Source: Desulfofarcimen acetoxidans DSM 771 (lineage in GTDB: Bacteria > Bacillota > Desulfotomaculia > Desulfotomaculales > Desulfofarciminaceae). Taken from it: a DNA stretch of 64,000 nucleotides. The notes below the pieces were generated by a model. It was not told the DNA's origin. It saw only the letters and a list, made by a program, of their open reading frames with translations, and searched no databases. Location: positions 310,001 to 374,000 of the forward strand of contig NC_013216.1 in NCBI RefSeq assembly GCF_000024205.1, in the 5' to 3' direction. This document shows, one piece after another, positions 28,532-37,883 of this stretch. The translations under genes were made by a program, and so were the position numbers. Numbering within the stretch: position 1 is the first letter of the stretch; each line of letters opens with the position of its first letter.

Positions 28532-30154
28532 ATGTTCAGGAAAAATTTATTAATAAAAATTGTCCTGACCTTGCTTTTTTCACTCAGTTTGCTCCTGTCG
28601 GGTTGTGGCACGGATAAATCAGGGAATGTCAAAGAAACTAATGCAGATGGGGGAGAAGCACAGGTAGACCTTATTAAGTTGGGCGGAGGGGACTGGGGTT
28701 ACCCGACTCCATATGCTCATTATCCCAGGGGTCCCGGTTCATTTAAAATGGCTATGATTTTTGATAGTCTTTTAGAGCGGGATGAAAAAGGACTTATTCC
28801 CTGGCTGGCTGAAAAATATGAAATTAAGGAAGACGGCAAGCAATACTTGTTTACCGTTAGAAACGGTGTCAAGTGGCAGGATGGGAAACCTTTGACCGCT
28901 GAGGATGTTAAGTTTTCTATTGAATATGCAAGTAAGTATCCTATGGTGTCGTCGGATATTGGAAGTAAAGACATTGAAAAAGTAGAGACGGCAGGGGAAA
29001 AGCAAGTTTTGGTGACGGTAGCGCAGCCCTCCGCCGGAATGCTCTATAATTTGGGCCATACCCGTATCATTCCCAAGCATATATGGGAAAAGATTGATAA
29101 GCCCAAGGAATTTACTCAACCGGAGGCAGTTATTGGCAGCGGGCCTTACCGTTTAACAGACTACAATAAGGAACACGGTACCTATCGTTTTGAGGCTTTT
29201 GAGGATTTCTGGGGACCAAAGCAAAGAGTTAAAGTGGTTGAATTTGTACCTGTCAGTGAGAGTATTCTGGCTTTTGAAAACGGTGAAATTGATTTAGCAG
29301 GCGTTACACCTGATGTATTGTCTCGTTTTCAAAAGGATCAGCAGTATAAAATTGTAAAAAGCCCTGGTTTCTGGGGATATCGTTTGCTCTTCAATATGAA
29401 AGATAATCCCATATTACAGCAAAAGGAACTGAGACAAGCAATCAGCTATGCTATGGATAAAAACGAACTGATCGAAAAGGTTGCCCGTGGGGCTGCTATT
29501 CCCGGCAGCGCAGGCATTCTGCCTCCTGATCATGTAATGTACAATCCTAAGGCTAAACAATATGAATTGAATCTTAAAAAAGCGGAAGAATTATTGGTTC
29601 AATTGGGTTATGACAGTTTGGATGAAAAAAGTATTCGTAAAAATAAAGATGGTTCCAGTCTTTCTTTCAACCTGTTGGTTGGCGGTGAAGTTAGACTGGC
29701 GGAAGTACTAAAAGAACAGTTGGCTAAAGCAGGTATTGGATTAAAAGTACAAAGTGTAGACAGCAAAAGCCGGGATGCTCGAGTGCTGAAGAATGAATAT
29801 CAGCTTGCTGTTACCGGACATGGCGGATGGGGTGGCGATCCTGATTACTTGAGCGAAAGATTTACCAGCGTGTCTAAGGGAGCAAGTTCCCCTTCTGCCG
29901 CCGCGCTGCGTGGCTACAATAATGTTGAGTTGAATACTTTATTAGAAAAACAGAACCTGGCAATGGATGAGCAGAAGCGTAAGAAATTAGTTTTTGATAT
30001 TCAAAATATTTTAGCTGAAGATGTACCGGAAATCCCTATCTACTATACTACCGGTTATTCTGTCTATAAACCGGCCAAGTATGATGGGTGGATGTTTATG
30101 TTTGATCACCATGAATTATCACACAGCAAGCTTTCTTACCTGGAAAGGAATTGA
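28532..30154 (+). CDS. ABC transporter substrate-binding lipoprotein (SBP_bac_5 family)
   Basis: Lipoprotein receptor of an oligopeptide/nickel-type importer. ATG 28532 gives 540 residues with a signal peptide and lipobox LLSGC (Cys25); the longer frame from 28466 puts 22 residues before the signal. A short conserved segment after the anchor, GDWGYPTPYAHYPRGPG, recurs in the paralogue at 45018 but not in the receptor at 54217. The cargo could be a peptide, a metal chelate or an opine-like compound. It follows the methyltransferase after 191 bases without a visible terminator. Confidence 0.88.
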   Translation: MFRKNLLIKIVLTLLFSLSLLLSGCGTDKSGNVKETNADGGEAQVDLIKLGGGDWGYPTPYAHYPRGPGSFKMAMIFDSLLERDEKGLIPWLAEKYEIKEDGKQYLFTVRNGVKWQDGKPLTAEDVKFSIEYASKYPMVSSDIGSKDIEKVETAGEKQVLVTVAQPSAGMLYNLGHTRIIPKHIWEKIDKPKEFTQPEAVIGSGPYRLTDYNKEHGTYRFEAFEDFWGPKQRVKVVEFVPVSESILAFENGEIDLAGVTPDVLSRFQKDQQYKIVKSPGFWGYRLLFNMKDNPILQQKELRQAISYAMDKNELIEKVARGAAIPGSAGILPPDHVMYNPKAKQYELNLKKAEELLVQLGYDSLDEKSIRKNKDGSSLSFNLLVGGEVRLAEVLKEQLAKAGIGLKVQSVDSKSRDARVLKNEYQLAVTGHGGWGGDPDYLSERFTSVSKGASSPSAAALRGYNNVELNTLLEKQNLAMDEQKRKKLVFDIQNILAEDVPEIPIYYTTGYSVYKPAKYDGWMFMFDHHELSHSKLSYLERN

Positions 30155-30160
30155 TTTTCT

Positions 30161-31141
30161 TTGAACAAGCAAAGGGTCACCAAACTGGCGGAATATGTTT
30201 TTACTGTTTGGATTATAGTGACTATCAATTTTATGCTTCCCCGGTCTATGCCAGGTGACCCCTTTTTGCACTTGTCAGCTGATGAAGGTGAGGAGATTAC
30301 GGTATTTTCGGAAGAACAAAGGAAATACTATCTTGCCTATTATGGTTTGGATCGTCCTGCCGGTGAACAGTATCTTTCCTATCTTTCTGAATTGCTGCAA
30401 GGAAATATGGGCTACAGTCTCTATTACAATGAACCGGTAAGCACGATTATTTTGCGCAGGCTGCCGTGGACAGCCTTTTTGGTAACGGCAGCAGTGGCTT
30501 TAAGTACTGTTATAGGCGCTTTTTTAGGCAGCATATCGGCCTGGTACCGGGGAAAGTGGGCCGATAAGTTCTTGTTTTTTAACTTAATTTTATTATCAGA
30601 GATTCCTGCTTTTCTACTGGCGCTTATCTTACTTTTTACCCTGGCTGCAGGTTTAGGCTTATTCCCTTTATCGGGTGCTATGACACATTTTGCAAATTAT
30701 GATAGCTGGTTGGAAAAGCTTTGGGATATAATACACCATGTTTTTTTGCCCACTATGGCCCTGACAGTCACCAGGTTGGGCAGTATGTATTTGCTTTCCA
30801 GAAACAGTATGATAACTGTATTGGCAAAGGATTATCTGCGTACTGCCCAGGCTAAGGGGCTTTCCCGGAAGCGCATTATTTTTAGCCATGCTTTGAGAAA
30901 CTCCCTGCTGCCCATAGTAACAAGAGTCTTTTTAAGTCTTGGTTCCTTGGTAGGAGGGGCGATTTTGGTGGAAAATGTATTTGCTTATCCTGGATTGGGA
31001 CATCTAATGAGAGAAGCGGTGATGTTTCACGATTACCCATTGGTTCAGGGAATTTTTTTAGCGGTTACTGTGTGTGTTTTAACGGCTAATTTTTTAGCTG
31101 ATTTAATTTATAGAAAGATTGACCCGCGGATTGCCGGTTAA
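30161..31141 (+). CDS. ABC transporter permease, OppB/NikB type
   Basis: 326 residues, about six membrane segments, with the BPD_transp_1 EAA-like loop (RTAQAKGLSRKRIIFSHALRNSLLPIV) near residue 225-250. The N-terminal MPGDPFLHL segment is typical of OppB/DppB. It starts at TTG 30161, seven bases after the receptor gene, with AAAGGAA ahead. Confidence 0.9.
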   Translation: MNKQRVTKLAEYVFTVWIIVTINFMLPRSMPGDPFLHLSADEGEEITVFSEEQRKYYLAYYGLDRPAGEQYLSYLSELLQGNMGYSLYYNEPVSTIILRRLPWTAFLVTAAVALSTVIGAFLGSISAWYRGKWADKFLFFNLILLSEIPAFLLALILLFTLAAGLGLFPLSGAMTHFANYDSWLEKLWDIIHHVFLPTMALTVTRLGSMYLLSRNSMITVLAKDYLRTAQAKGLSRKRIIFSHALRNSLLPIVTRVFLSLGSLVGGAILVENVFAYPGLGHLMREAVMFHDYPLVQGIFLAVTVCVLTANFLADLIYRKIDPRIAG

Positions 31142-31163
31142 GCAAAGCACGGAGAGGATAAGA

Positions 31164-32072
31164 TTGAGGAGAGCACAGGAGTTGCTTGTAAAAACATTTA
31201 AGCACAAATGGAAGTCGTCTGGATTTCCATTAAAATCTTTACCCGGGTTTTTGTCCAAACTTTCTTGGTCGGGGACAGCCGGTATAGCAGTGATTTTAGC
31301 GGTTCTGTTAATAGCTGTTCTTGCACCCTGGATTGCTGTCTACCCGCACAATCTTTCTTCCGGTGCACCTCTTTTACCGCCTGGTAAAGAACATTTTTTA
31401 GGCACCGATGAATTAGGTGTTGATCTCTGGGCCCAGATATGTTTTGGAGCCAGGGTCAGCCTGCTGGTGGGGCTGGGCACAGCTTTGCTGGCGGCTCTGG
31501 GTGGTGGTCTGATAGGCATTGCAGCAGGATATTCGGGTGGCTGGATCGATAAGCTGTTAATGAGATTAATAGATATTATGATTGTATTGCCTGATTTGCC
31601 GGTAATGATTGTTCTGGCAGCCTTTATCGGTCCCAGCCTGACGAACATTATTTTAGTGCTGGCTCTGTTTTCCTGGGTTTTTCCGGCCAGGATTGTGCGT
31701 TCCCAGGTACTGATGTTAAAAGAACAGAATTATATTAAGTCAGCGGAGACCTATGGAGCGGGTACCTGGTATCTAATACGGAGGCATTTTCTTCCCGAGC
31801 TTTTTCCTTTGCTGGCTGTGAATATGATCAGGCTTACGGGAAGAGCAATTGTTGCTGAAGCAGGACTTTCTTTTTTAGGGCTGGGAGATCCTACTTCAAA
31901 AAGTTGGGGTTTGATTTTACATCACGCTACCAGTTTTCGAGGAATCTATTATACCGATTTTTGGAAGTGGTGGCTTTTGTATCCCTGGCTGGCTCTGATG
32001 CTGATGGTAACTTCTCTGGCTTTTATCAGCCGTGAGCTGGAACGGATAGTTGATCCTCGTATGGGAAGGTAA
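31164..32072 (+). CDS. ABC transporter permease, OppC/NikC type
   Basis: 302 residues with the OppC landmarks HFLGTDELGVDLWAQICFGAR, the EAA-like loop SAETYGAGTWYLIRRHFLPELFP and the late GLSFLGLGDPTSKSWG motif. TTG 31164 after GGAGAGGA is preferred over an in-frame start at 31119 that overlaps the upstream gene. Confidence 0.88.
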   Translation: MRRAQELLVKTFKHKWKSSGFPLKSLPGFLSKLSWSGTAGIAVILAVLLIAVLAPWIAVYPHNLSSGAPLLPPGKEHFLGTDELGVDLWAQICFGARVSLLVGLGTALLAALGGGLIGIAAGYSGGWIDKLLMRLIDIMIVLPDLPVMIVLAAFIGPSLTNIILVLALFSWVFPARIVRSQVLMLKEQNYIKSAETYGAGTWYLIRRHFLPELFPLLAVNMIRLTGRAIVAEAGLSFLGLGDPTSKSWGLILHHATSFRGIYYTDFWKWWLLYPWLALMLMVTSLAFISRELERIVDPRMGR

Positions 32073-32099
32073 ATTGGTTTTTCAAAAGGGGATAGAACA

Positions 32100-33821
32100 G
32101 TGACTGCAGATGTAAAGTATTTGCTGGAAATAAATGATTTGTCGGTAACTTATGATACTGTGCACCCTCCGGTGACAGCTGTTGACGGTATTTCCCTTCA
32201 GCTTAGAAAAGGGGAAAGTCTGGGAATTATCGGCGAATCAGGCTGTGGAAAAAGTTCTTTAGCTTTGGCAATTATGGGCTTGATAAAAGAGGGTAGAGTT
32301 ACTGGTAATATAGTTTTTAAAGGTCATAATTTAACAGGTTTGTCGGAAAGTGAACTGCGCAAATATCGTTGGGACAATATTGCCATGGTATTTCAGAATT
32401 CGCTGGAGGTTCTCAATCCCGTGCTCAGCATTGGGAAGCAAATAGGAGAGCCTCTAAAGAGCCACTATGGCTTAGATTCAGCAGAGATTAACCGCAAAGT
32501 TATTGAATTATTAACTGCAGTAGGTCTGGAACCTGAGTGGAGAAACTGTTATCCGCATCAATTGTCAGGAGGTATGAGACAGAGGGTTCTCTTAGCCATG
32601 GCTTTAGCCTGTGAACCGGAATTGTTGCTTGTGGACGAACCTACCACGGCGTTGGATCCTTCAAGTAAAAATGAAATACTGTATCTACTTAAAAAATTAC
32701 AGAAAAAACTTAATTTTACCATGATTTTAATCTCTCACGATTTGGGAACTATTAAAAAGCTCACCTCCAGGGTTATGACCATGTACTGCGGTCAAGTGGT
32801 TGAAGCAGGGATTACTTCAGAGGTAATCAAAAGCCCTATGCATTGCTATACCAGGGGTTTGATGAATTCTTCCCCCAATTTTTTTAAATATAAAGATTTG
32901 TGGGGTATTGGCGGGGAACCACCTTCGGGAAGTATAGCGGAGGGCTGTACCTTTTATTCACGGTGCTGCCAGAGGGAAGAAACCTGTTCTCAGTCCAGGC
33001 CTTCTCTGGAATACGTGGCTCTTGAACGACTGGTGGCCTGTCACAAGGGAGGCATTGAAACCTTACTTAAGGCTGAAGGGATTAGTAAAAAATATACTTT
33101 GATCAACAAAGAAATTGAAGCGGTTAAAGGAGCCAGCCTGGAAATCAGAAGTGGTGAGGTAGTAGCGTTGGTGGGAGAATCCGGTTCAGGCAAATCTACA
33201 CTTGCTCATATTTTAGCAGGTGTTTTGCCGGTTGATGCGGGCCAGGTATTCTTTAAAAACAGAAAAATTGAAGGAAGATGGTCCACTAAAATGATAGGCG
33301 GGATGCAGATTATTTTTCAGGATTCTTTTTCTTCCACCAGTCACCGTATGAAGGTTTTGGAGGTTGCCAGGGAGCCGTTGGATATAATCAAATGGGGCAG
33401 TAAGAAAGAAAGAGAACAGGCAGCGACAGAGGCTTTACAGACAGTGCAGCTTCCGGTTTCCCCTGAATTCTTGCAGCGGTATTGCTGTGCTTTGAGTGGA
33501 GGACAGAGACAGCGTTTGGCTATAGCCAGGGCACTGTCAACAAAACCAAAGTTATTGATTGCAGACGAAGTAACGTCGATGCTGGATCCTTCAACTCAGG
33601 CCAATCTTTTAAGAGAACTCAAGTGGCTGCAAAATAGCTGTGGTTTTGCCATGCTGTATATTACTCATGATTTGCACCTGGCCAGAAAGATATCTGATAG
33701 GGTATATGTTATGTACCAGGGTGAAATTGTGGAAACGGGCGCAGCCTTTGAAATATTTGAGAATCCTGAGCATGTGTACACTAAGCAGCTTTTGCAAGAT
33801 GCTTTCAGTGATTTGGTTTAA
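32100..33821 (+). CDS. Fused double ATPase of the Opp/Nik-type importer (OppD-OppF in one chain)
   Basis: 573 residues with two complete ATPase domains. Domain 1 (about 8-250): Walker [36 protein letters not shown], then the oligopeptide C-terminal cysteine segment ([14 protein letters not shown]...RLVACHKGG). Domain 2 (about 320-573): Walker [36 protein letters not shown]. In domain 2 the usual DEPT is DEVT; the catalytic glutamate is kept. No stop or frame change lies between the domains. GTG start 32100. Confidence 0.9.
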   Translation: MTADVKYLLEINDLSVTYDTVHPPVTAVDGISLQLRKGESLGIIGESGCGKSSLALAIMGLIKEGRVTGNIVFKGHNLTGLSESELRKYRWDNIAMVFQNSLEVLNPVLSIGKQIGEPLKSHYGLDSAEINRKVIELLTAVGLEPEWRNCYPHQLSGGMRQRVLLAMALACEPELLLVDEPTTALDPSSKNEILYLLKKLQKKLNFTMILISHDLGTIKKLTSRVMTMYCGQVVEAGITSEVIKSPMHCYTRGLMNSSPNFFKYKDLWGIGGEPPSGSIAEGCTFYSRCCQREETCSQSRPSLEYVALERLVACHKGGIETLLKAEGISKKYTLINKEIEAVKGASLEIRSGEVVALVGESGSGKSTLAHILAGVLPVDAGQVFFKNRKIEGRWSTKMIGGMQIIFQDSFSSTSHRMKVLEVAREPLDIIKWGSKKEREQAATEALQTVQLPVSPEFLQRYCCALSGGQRQRLAIARALSTKPKLLIADEVTSMLDPSTQANLLRELKWLQNSCGFAMLYITHDLHLARKISDRVYVMYQGEIVETGAAFEIFENPEHVYTKQLLQDAFSDLV

Positions 33822-34514
33822 TGTCAGCCGGAGAACAGCAAGAAGGAATTGTAATATCATGTGCCGATAGAAGGATAAAACTGTGAGTGATAAAGAGAAG
33901 AATTAATCAACTATGTTCGAACATATGAGTTTTAAATTGGTTATTCTTTTGAGGGACTATGATGTATCCAATAAGAGAAAAATGATAGTTAAAGCCGGAG
34001 CTGTTTTTAACAACAGATTCCGGCTTTATAAACTAATAGAGTCAAATAATGAATTTCGAAATTTGATAATTATGTCCAATAATCGGATCAATACATGTTT
34101 GCATTTTTATTTACATTAATATTGGTGCTCAATAAACTTTTAGACTATATAAATTTTTAGCATATGTATGTATTGAAAGTCCTGTCAATTAACCCATCCT
34201 ACTACAAAACCAGTTCTTGGGCCAAAAGCCTTCCAAATAAACTTAATAATATCTTTGTGACCGGAAGCTCGAATAGCTGCTGCTGAACCAAGAAAAAAGG
34301 ATCCTCCTATTTCAATTATCTGTAGAAATACTATGCCATAGATAATTGTTTCATTTGATAAACTAAAAAACTTTGTTATACCTATTGACATATAATAGAA
34401 AAAAATATATAAATAATATTAGTTATTAATCAAGAATAATTACTATTTAATATATGCACATAAAGATATTAGCAATTACTAGTATAATAATTTCTAGTGG
34501 TAATATAAATTAGT
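33822..34514. other. Long intergenic region between ABC operon and Fur-family gene
   Basis: It holds a hairpin TAAAGCCGGA/TCCGGCTTTA (33990-33999 with 34019-34028) whose arms and flanks recur at 41541-41578, and a minus-strand remnant of an amino acid permease (34185-34391). An ORF at 33913-34119 looks random. Otherwise AT-rich with nothing I recognise. Confidence 0.5.
34185..34391 (-). pseudogene. APC-type amino acid permease fragment
   Basis: A 68-codon minus-strand frame ends in GSAAAIRASGHKDIIKFIWKAFGPRTGFVVGWVN and then a stop. The IIKFIWKAFGPRTGFVVGW segment resembles the second-helix region of APC-superfamily permeases. Only this N-terminal part remains of a family of ~450 residues, so it is a decayed gene. 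The family assignment is from motif memory only. Confidence 0.45.
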
Positions 34515-34535
34515 AAATAATAATAATTATTATTT
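34515..34535. promoter_or_regulatory. Perfect 10-1-10 palindrome, likely Fur-family operator
   Basis: A 21-base perfect inverted repeat (AAATAATAAT, one centre base, ATTATTATTT) lies 12 bases before the start of the Fur-family gene and next to its AGGAG. Its AT-rich form resembles Fur/PerR/Zur boxes. It suggests autoregulation; the metal is not shown. Confidence 0.65.
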
Positions 34536-34547
34536 AGGAGATGAATC

Positions 34548-34988
34548 ATGAAGGAAGCTTTTGAGCTATTACGAAAAAATGGATACAAAATTACACCCCA
34601 GCGACAGGAGATATTAAATACTATTATCGATACTGATAATAAAACCCCCCTAAGAGCTGAAGATATTTACCGAAAGGTTATCAAAAGGTATCCCAACGTT
34701 AGTGTTGATACGATCTACCGTAATCTGATTATCCTTTTAGATTTAGGAATTATCAAAGAAATAAATTTTAGAGATAGTAAAAGTCAGTATTACGAATTAA
34801 ATTTAGCAGATCACCACCATTATCTTATATGTTTAGGGTGCGGTGTTACGCAATCAATAGATTGTCCGCTTAAATCAGTGGATGAAGAAAAAATTGCTGA
34901 AGAAAAAAATTTTGAAATCAAAAAGCATAACCTTGAACTCTATGGGTATTGTGTCTTATGCCGGGAAAAAACCGAGGATAAATCATAA
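34548..34988 (+). CDS. Fur-family metal-responsive repressor (Zur candidate)
   Basis: 146 residues: winged helix with YKITPQRQEILNTI (about 12-25) and the recognition region NVSVDTIYRNLIILLDLG, then the dimer domain with the metal site DHHHYLICLGCG and two CxxC pairs (CLGC, CVLC) for structural zinc. It lies ahead of a ZnuABC-type operon, so a zinc sensor is the best guess. PerR or Fur function cannot be excluded from sequence alone. Confidence 0.88.
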   Translation: MKEAFELLRKNGYKITPQRQEILNTIIDTDNKTPLRAEDIYRKVIKRYPNVSVDTIYRNLIILLDLGIIKEINFRDSKSQYYELNLADHHHYLICLGCGVTQSIDCPLKSVDEEKIAEEKNFEIKKHNLELYGYCVLCREKTEDKS

Positions 34989-35223
34989 AATGAAATATTA
35001 TGATTTTTGAGAGGGGGGGATAATTTCTTATGGTATAAAGTATAAGCTTTTAGGAGGTGGCAGCTTAATCATTCTGTTGGAAGTAGAGATATGTCGGTTA
35101 TTAAAAGCATTAGCATTATGCAACCAGACATATATTTGATTATTGGGGTAGTTGGGCAGTAATTATGAGACCGGATTCAAGAATGTTCCGCATGGAAATA
35201 TAATAATTAGGAGGGCTGGCTAA

Positions 35224-36132
35224 ATGCGTAAAAATGTATTATTGATCACAATATTAGCAATTGTTTTTACTGTTTTTTTATCGGGTTGCCAGGTACAACC
35301 TACTATGGCTCCGGGAAAAACAGAAGCTAACAAAACACTTAACATTGTCACATCATTTTATCCTATGTATATAGCAACTATTAATGTTGCCAATAATATA
35401 CCAGGTGTAAAAGTTATTAATATGACACCACCTATGACCGGTTGTTTGCATGATTATCAATTAAGGCCTGATGATTTAAAAACACTTAGTGATGCTCAGA
35501 TATTCGTTATAAACGGCGCCGGCATGGAGGCATTTATGGATAAAGTAGTAAGTCAACAACCAAATTTAAAAATTGTTGATGCAACCAAGGGTATACAACT
35601 TATTAAAGGCCACGGAGAGGAAGGCGATAATCCTCACGTATGGGTAAGTATAACAAACGCTATGCAGCAGGTAAAAAACATTGGCTTGCAATTGGCTGCT
35701 CTTGATCCGGAGCATGCTGCTCAGTATAGTGCTAATACCAACATTTACACAAATAAGCTTGAGGTTCTCCGTGTTAAAATGCACCAGGCAATAGATGGAG
35801 CTAAAAACCGGGATATTATTACTTTTCACGAAGCATTTCCCTATTTTGCCCAGGAATTTAACCTCCGCATTGTATCTGTTATAGAAAGGGAGCCAGGTTC
35901 AGAACCAAGCGCTGCTGAATTGGCAGATACCATTGAAATCATTAAAAAATCCAATATTAAGGCACTTTTCTCTGAGCCCCAGTATTCTGTTAAAGCTGCT
36001 GAGACTATTGCCAACGAAACCGGGGCAAAAATGTATACTTTAGATCCAGCGGTAACCGGTCCCATGGAACCGAATGGGTATATAAAAATAATGGAATCCA
36101 ACATGGAAATCTTACAAAAGGCGTTGAATTAA
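35224..36132 (+). CDS. znuA: Zinc/manganese-type ABC transporter binding lipoprotein (ZnuA-like)
   Basis: 302 residues, signal peptide with lipobox FLSGC (Cys22), then the cluster A-I receptor fold. Metal ligand candidates are H in GCLHDYQLRP, H in NPHVWVS, H in TFHEAFPYF, and E/D in LFSEPQYS and YTLDPAV. A short HGEEGDNPH loop replaces the long histidine-rich loop of many ZnuA. Site AGGAGG before ATG 35224. Neighbours support zinc; manganese is possible. Confidence 0.87.
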   Translation: MRKNVLLITILAIVFTVFLSGCQVQPTMAPGKTEANKTLNIVTSFYPMYIATINVANNIPGVKVINMTPPMTGCLHDYQLRPDDLKTLSDAQIFVINGAGMEAFMDKVVSQQPNLKIVDATKGIQLIKGHGEEGDNPHVWVSITNAMQQVKNIGLQLAALDPEHAAQYSANTNIYTNKLEVLRVKMHQAIDGAKNRDIITFHEAFPYFAQEFNLRIVSVIEREPGSEPSAAELADTIEIIKKSNIKALFSEPQYSVKAAETIANETGAKMYTLDPAVTGPMEPNGYIKIMESNMEILQKALN

Positions 36133-36951
36133 ATGACTTCTACCGGCATTATAGAGCAATTAAATAGAAAAAGTTGTGGTTTGTGTTGCACCAAGTTAAA
36201 AAACTTTGGAGTAACTGTAGGCGGAAAAAAAATCATACATGATATAGATATCCATATTCATTGTGGTGAATTAACGGCATTGATTGGCCCCAATGGGGCC
36301 GGCAAAACTACGTTATTAAAGGCCATTCTTGGTGAAATTCGTTATACCGGTGAATTATTATTCCTTGATGCTGATAATTGCCGCAGGAATCCCGTTGTAG
36401 GCTATGTACCCCAAAAGATTGATTTTGATGCCAGTGCGCCAATCAGTGTACTGGATTTGTTTGCAGCAAGTATGTCAGCTTGGCCGGTTTTCCTCGGCTA
36501 TTCTCGCCGGTTTCGGGAAGATGTGGCTGCAAGCTTGACTGGTGTTAACGCGGAACACTTATTGGACAGGCGCCTTGGTGAGTTATCGGGAGGAGAACTG
36601 CAAAGGGTTCTCCTTGCCATGGCTCTCAATCCTAATCCTGATCTTTTATTGCTCGATGAGCCGATTTCCGGTATTGATGTACGGGGCAGAGAATTATTTT
36701 ATGAACTGGTTTCTAATTTACGTCAAAATTATGACTTGTCTATTATATTAGTATCGCATGATTGGTCATTAATGTCACAATATGCAGATCGTATCGTTTT
36801 CCTTGACCGGACAGTTCAGTTCTGTGGTAAACCGGATGAGGTCTTTGCCAATGAAAACTTATTGCGTTATTGTGGACCGGTTCTTATTAATAGTATCAAC
36901 CAAAACCGCCTAAAACCAAAAATTTTTTCCAGATATGGGGATCTTGTATGA
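36133..36951 (+). CDS. znuC: Zinc/manganese-type ABC transporter ATPase (ZnuC-like)
   Basis: 272 residues with Walker A GPNGAGKTT (about 56-64), [15 protein letters not shown] and LLLLDEPISGID. The start ATG 36133 follows the receptor stop directly. An N-terminal extension of about 20 residues carries SCGLCCTKL, two close cysteines unusual for the family. Confidence 0.88.
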   Translation: MTSTGIIEQLNRKSCGLCCTKLKNFGVTVGGKKIIHDIDIHIHCGELTALIGPNGAGKTTLLKAILGEIRYTGELLFLDADNCRRNPVVGYVPQKIDFDASAPISVLDLFAASMSAWPVFLGYSRRFREDVAASLTGVNAEHLLDRRLGELSGGELQRVLLAMALNPNPDLLLLDEPISGIDVRGRELFYELVSNLRQNYDLSIILVSHDWSLMSQYADRIVFLDRTVQFCGKPDEVFANENLLRYCGPVLINSINQNRLKPKIFSRYGDLV

Positions 36952-37799
36952 TGGCAATATGGTATAATATGGTTGATTATGTTTTGCCCTTTGCCTGGGC
37001 ACATCATATCTTTATGAAGAACGCTTTGTTGGCAGTATTATTGGTTGGTCCCATGTTTGCTATTATAGGAACAATGGTTGTAAGCAATAGGATGGCTTTT
37101 TTTTCTGATACAATAGGACATTCTGCTTTGACTGGCATCGCTATAGGTGTAATTCTGGGTTACCAGGATCCGTTGTGGATTATGACGTTTTTTTCTATAT
37201 TTCTGGCTATTGTTGTTTCAATATTAAAATCTGTTTCTTCTGTTTCCACTGATACAATTATAGGGGTGGTTTCTGCTACCATGGTATCTTTGGGAATTGT
37301 TATTCTCTCTCGCGGAGGTGGTTTTAACAAGTTTTCACGCTTTCTAATTGGCGATTTATTGAGTATTACCCCCAGAGAGGTATTATTGTTGGCGCTTACG
37401 CTTGGTGGAGTCATTCTTCTTTGGTTTATCATGTTCAACAAGTTCTTAATGGTCAGCATAAACCACTCCCTGGCGCTCAGCAGAGGTATTCCGATCCGCT
37501 TGATAGAAATTCTATTTTGTATTGCAACTGCGGTTATTATAACTATTTCGATTCAATGGGTTGGTGTTTTAATTATCAATTCACTATTGATTTTACCGGC
37601 TGCTGCAGCACGTAATATAGCAGAAAATATGCGACAGTACCATATAATTGCCATACTGATAAGCATTATTTCAGGAATAGCAGGACTGATATCATCATAC
37701 TACTTATCAACAGCAACAGGAGCAACCATAGTGTTGTTTGCAGCGATGTTTTATATAGGTACGTTTTTACAAAAATTTAGGCTATTTAAGTTTAGGTAA
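36948..37799 (+). CDS. znuB: Zinc/manganese-type ABC transporter permease (ZnuB-like)
   Basis: 283 residues, about eight membrane segments, ABC-3 family. Landmarks: VSNRMAFFSDTIGHSALTGIAIG near residue 45 and LLILPAAAARNIAENM near residue 215. It overlaps the ATPase gene by four bases (ATGA). Confidence 0.88.
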   Translation: MMAIWYNMVDYVLPFAWAHHIFMKNALLAVLLVGPMFAIIGTMVVSNRMAFFSDTIGHSALTGIAIGVILGYQDPLWIMTFFSIFLAIVVSILKSVSSVSTDTIIGVVSATMVSLGIVILSRGGGFNKFSRFLIGDLLSITPREVLLLALTLGGVILLWFIMFNKFLMVSINHSLALSRGIPIRLIEILFCIATAVIITISIQWVGVLIINSLLILPAAAARNIAENMRQYHIIAILISIISGIAGLISSYYLSTATGATIVLFAAMFYIGTFLQKFRLFKFR

Positions 37800-37883
37800 T
37801 AGCAGCTATTATGATAAACAATAAAATGCTAAAGTCTCGATTACATAATTTAATAATAACCGGTTTTTTTTATAAGGAGTTTT

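Noticed and set aside
32100-33821. Fused ATPase as a sequencing frame error joining two genes
   Set aside because: A second, independent copy (48472-50190) has the same fusion, so it is genuine.
33913-34119. 68-codon plus-strand ORF
   Set aside because: It runs through the GCCGGA hairpin, has no ribosome site and an arbitrary composition.
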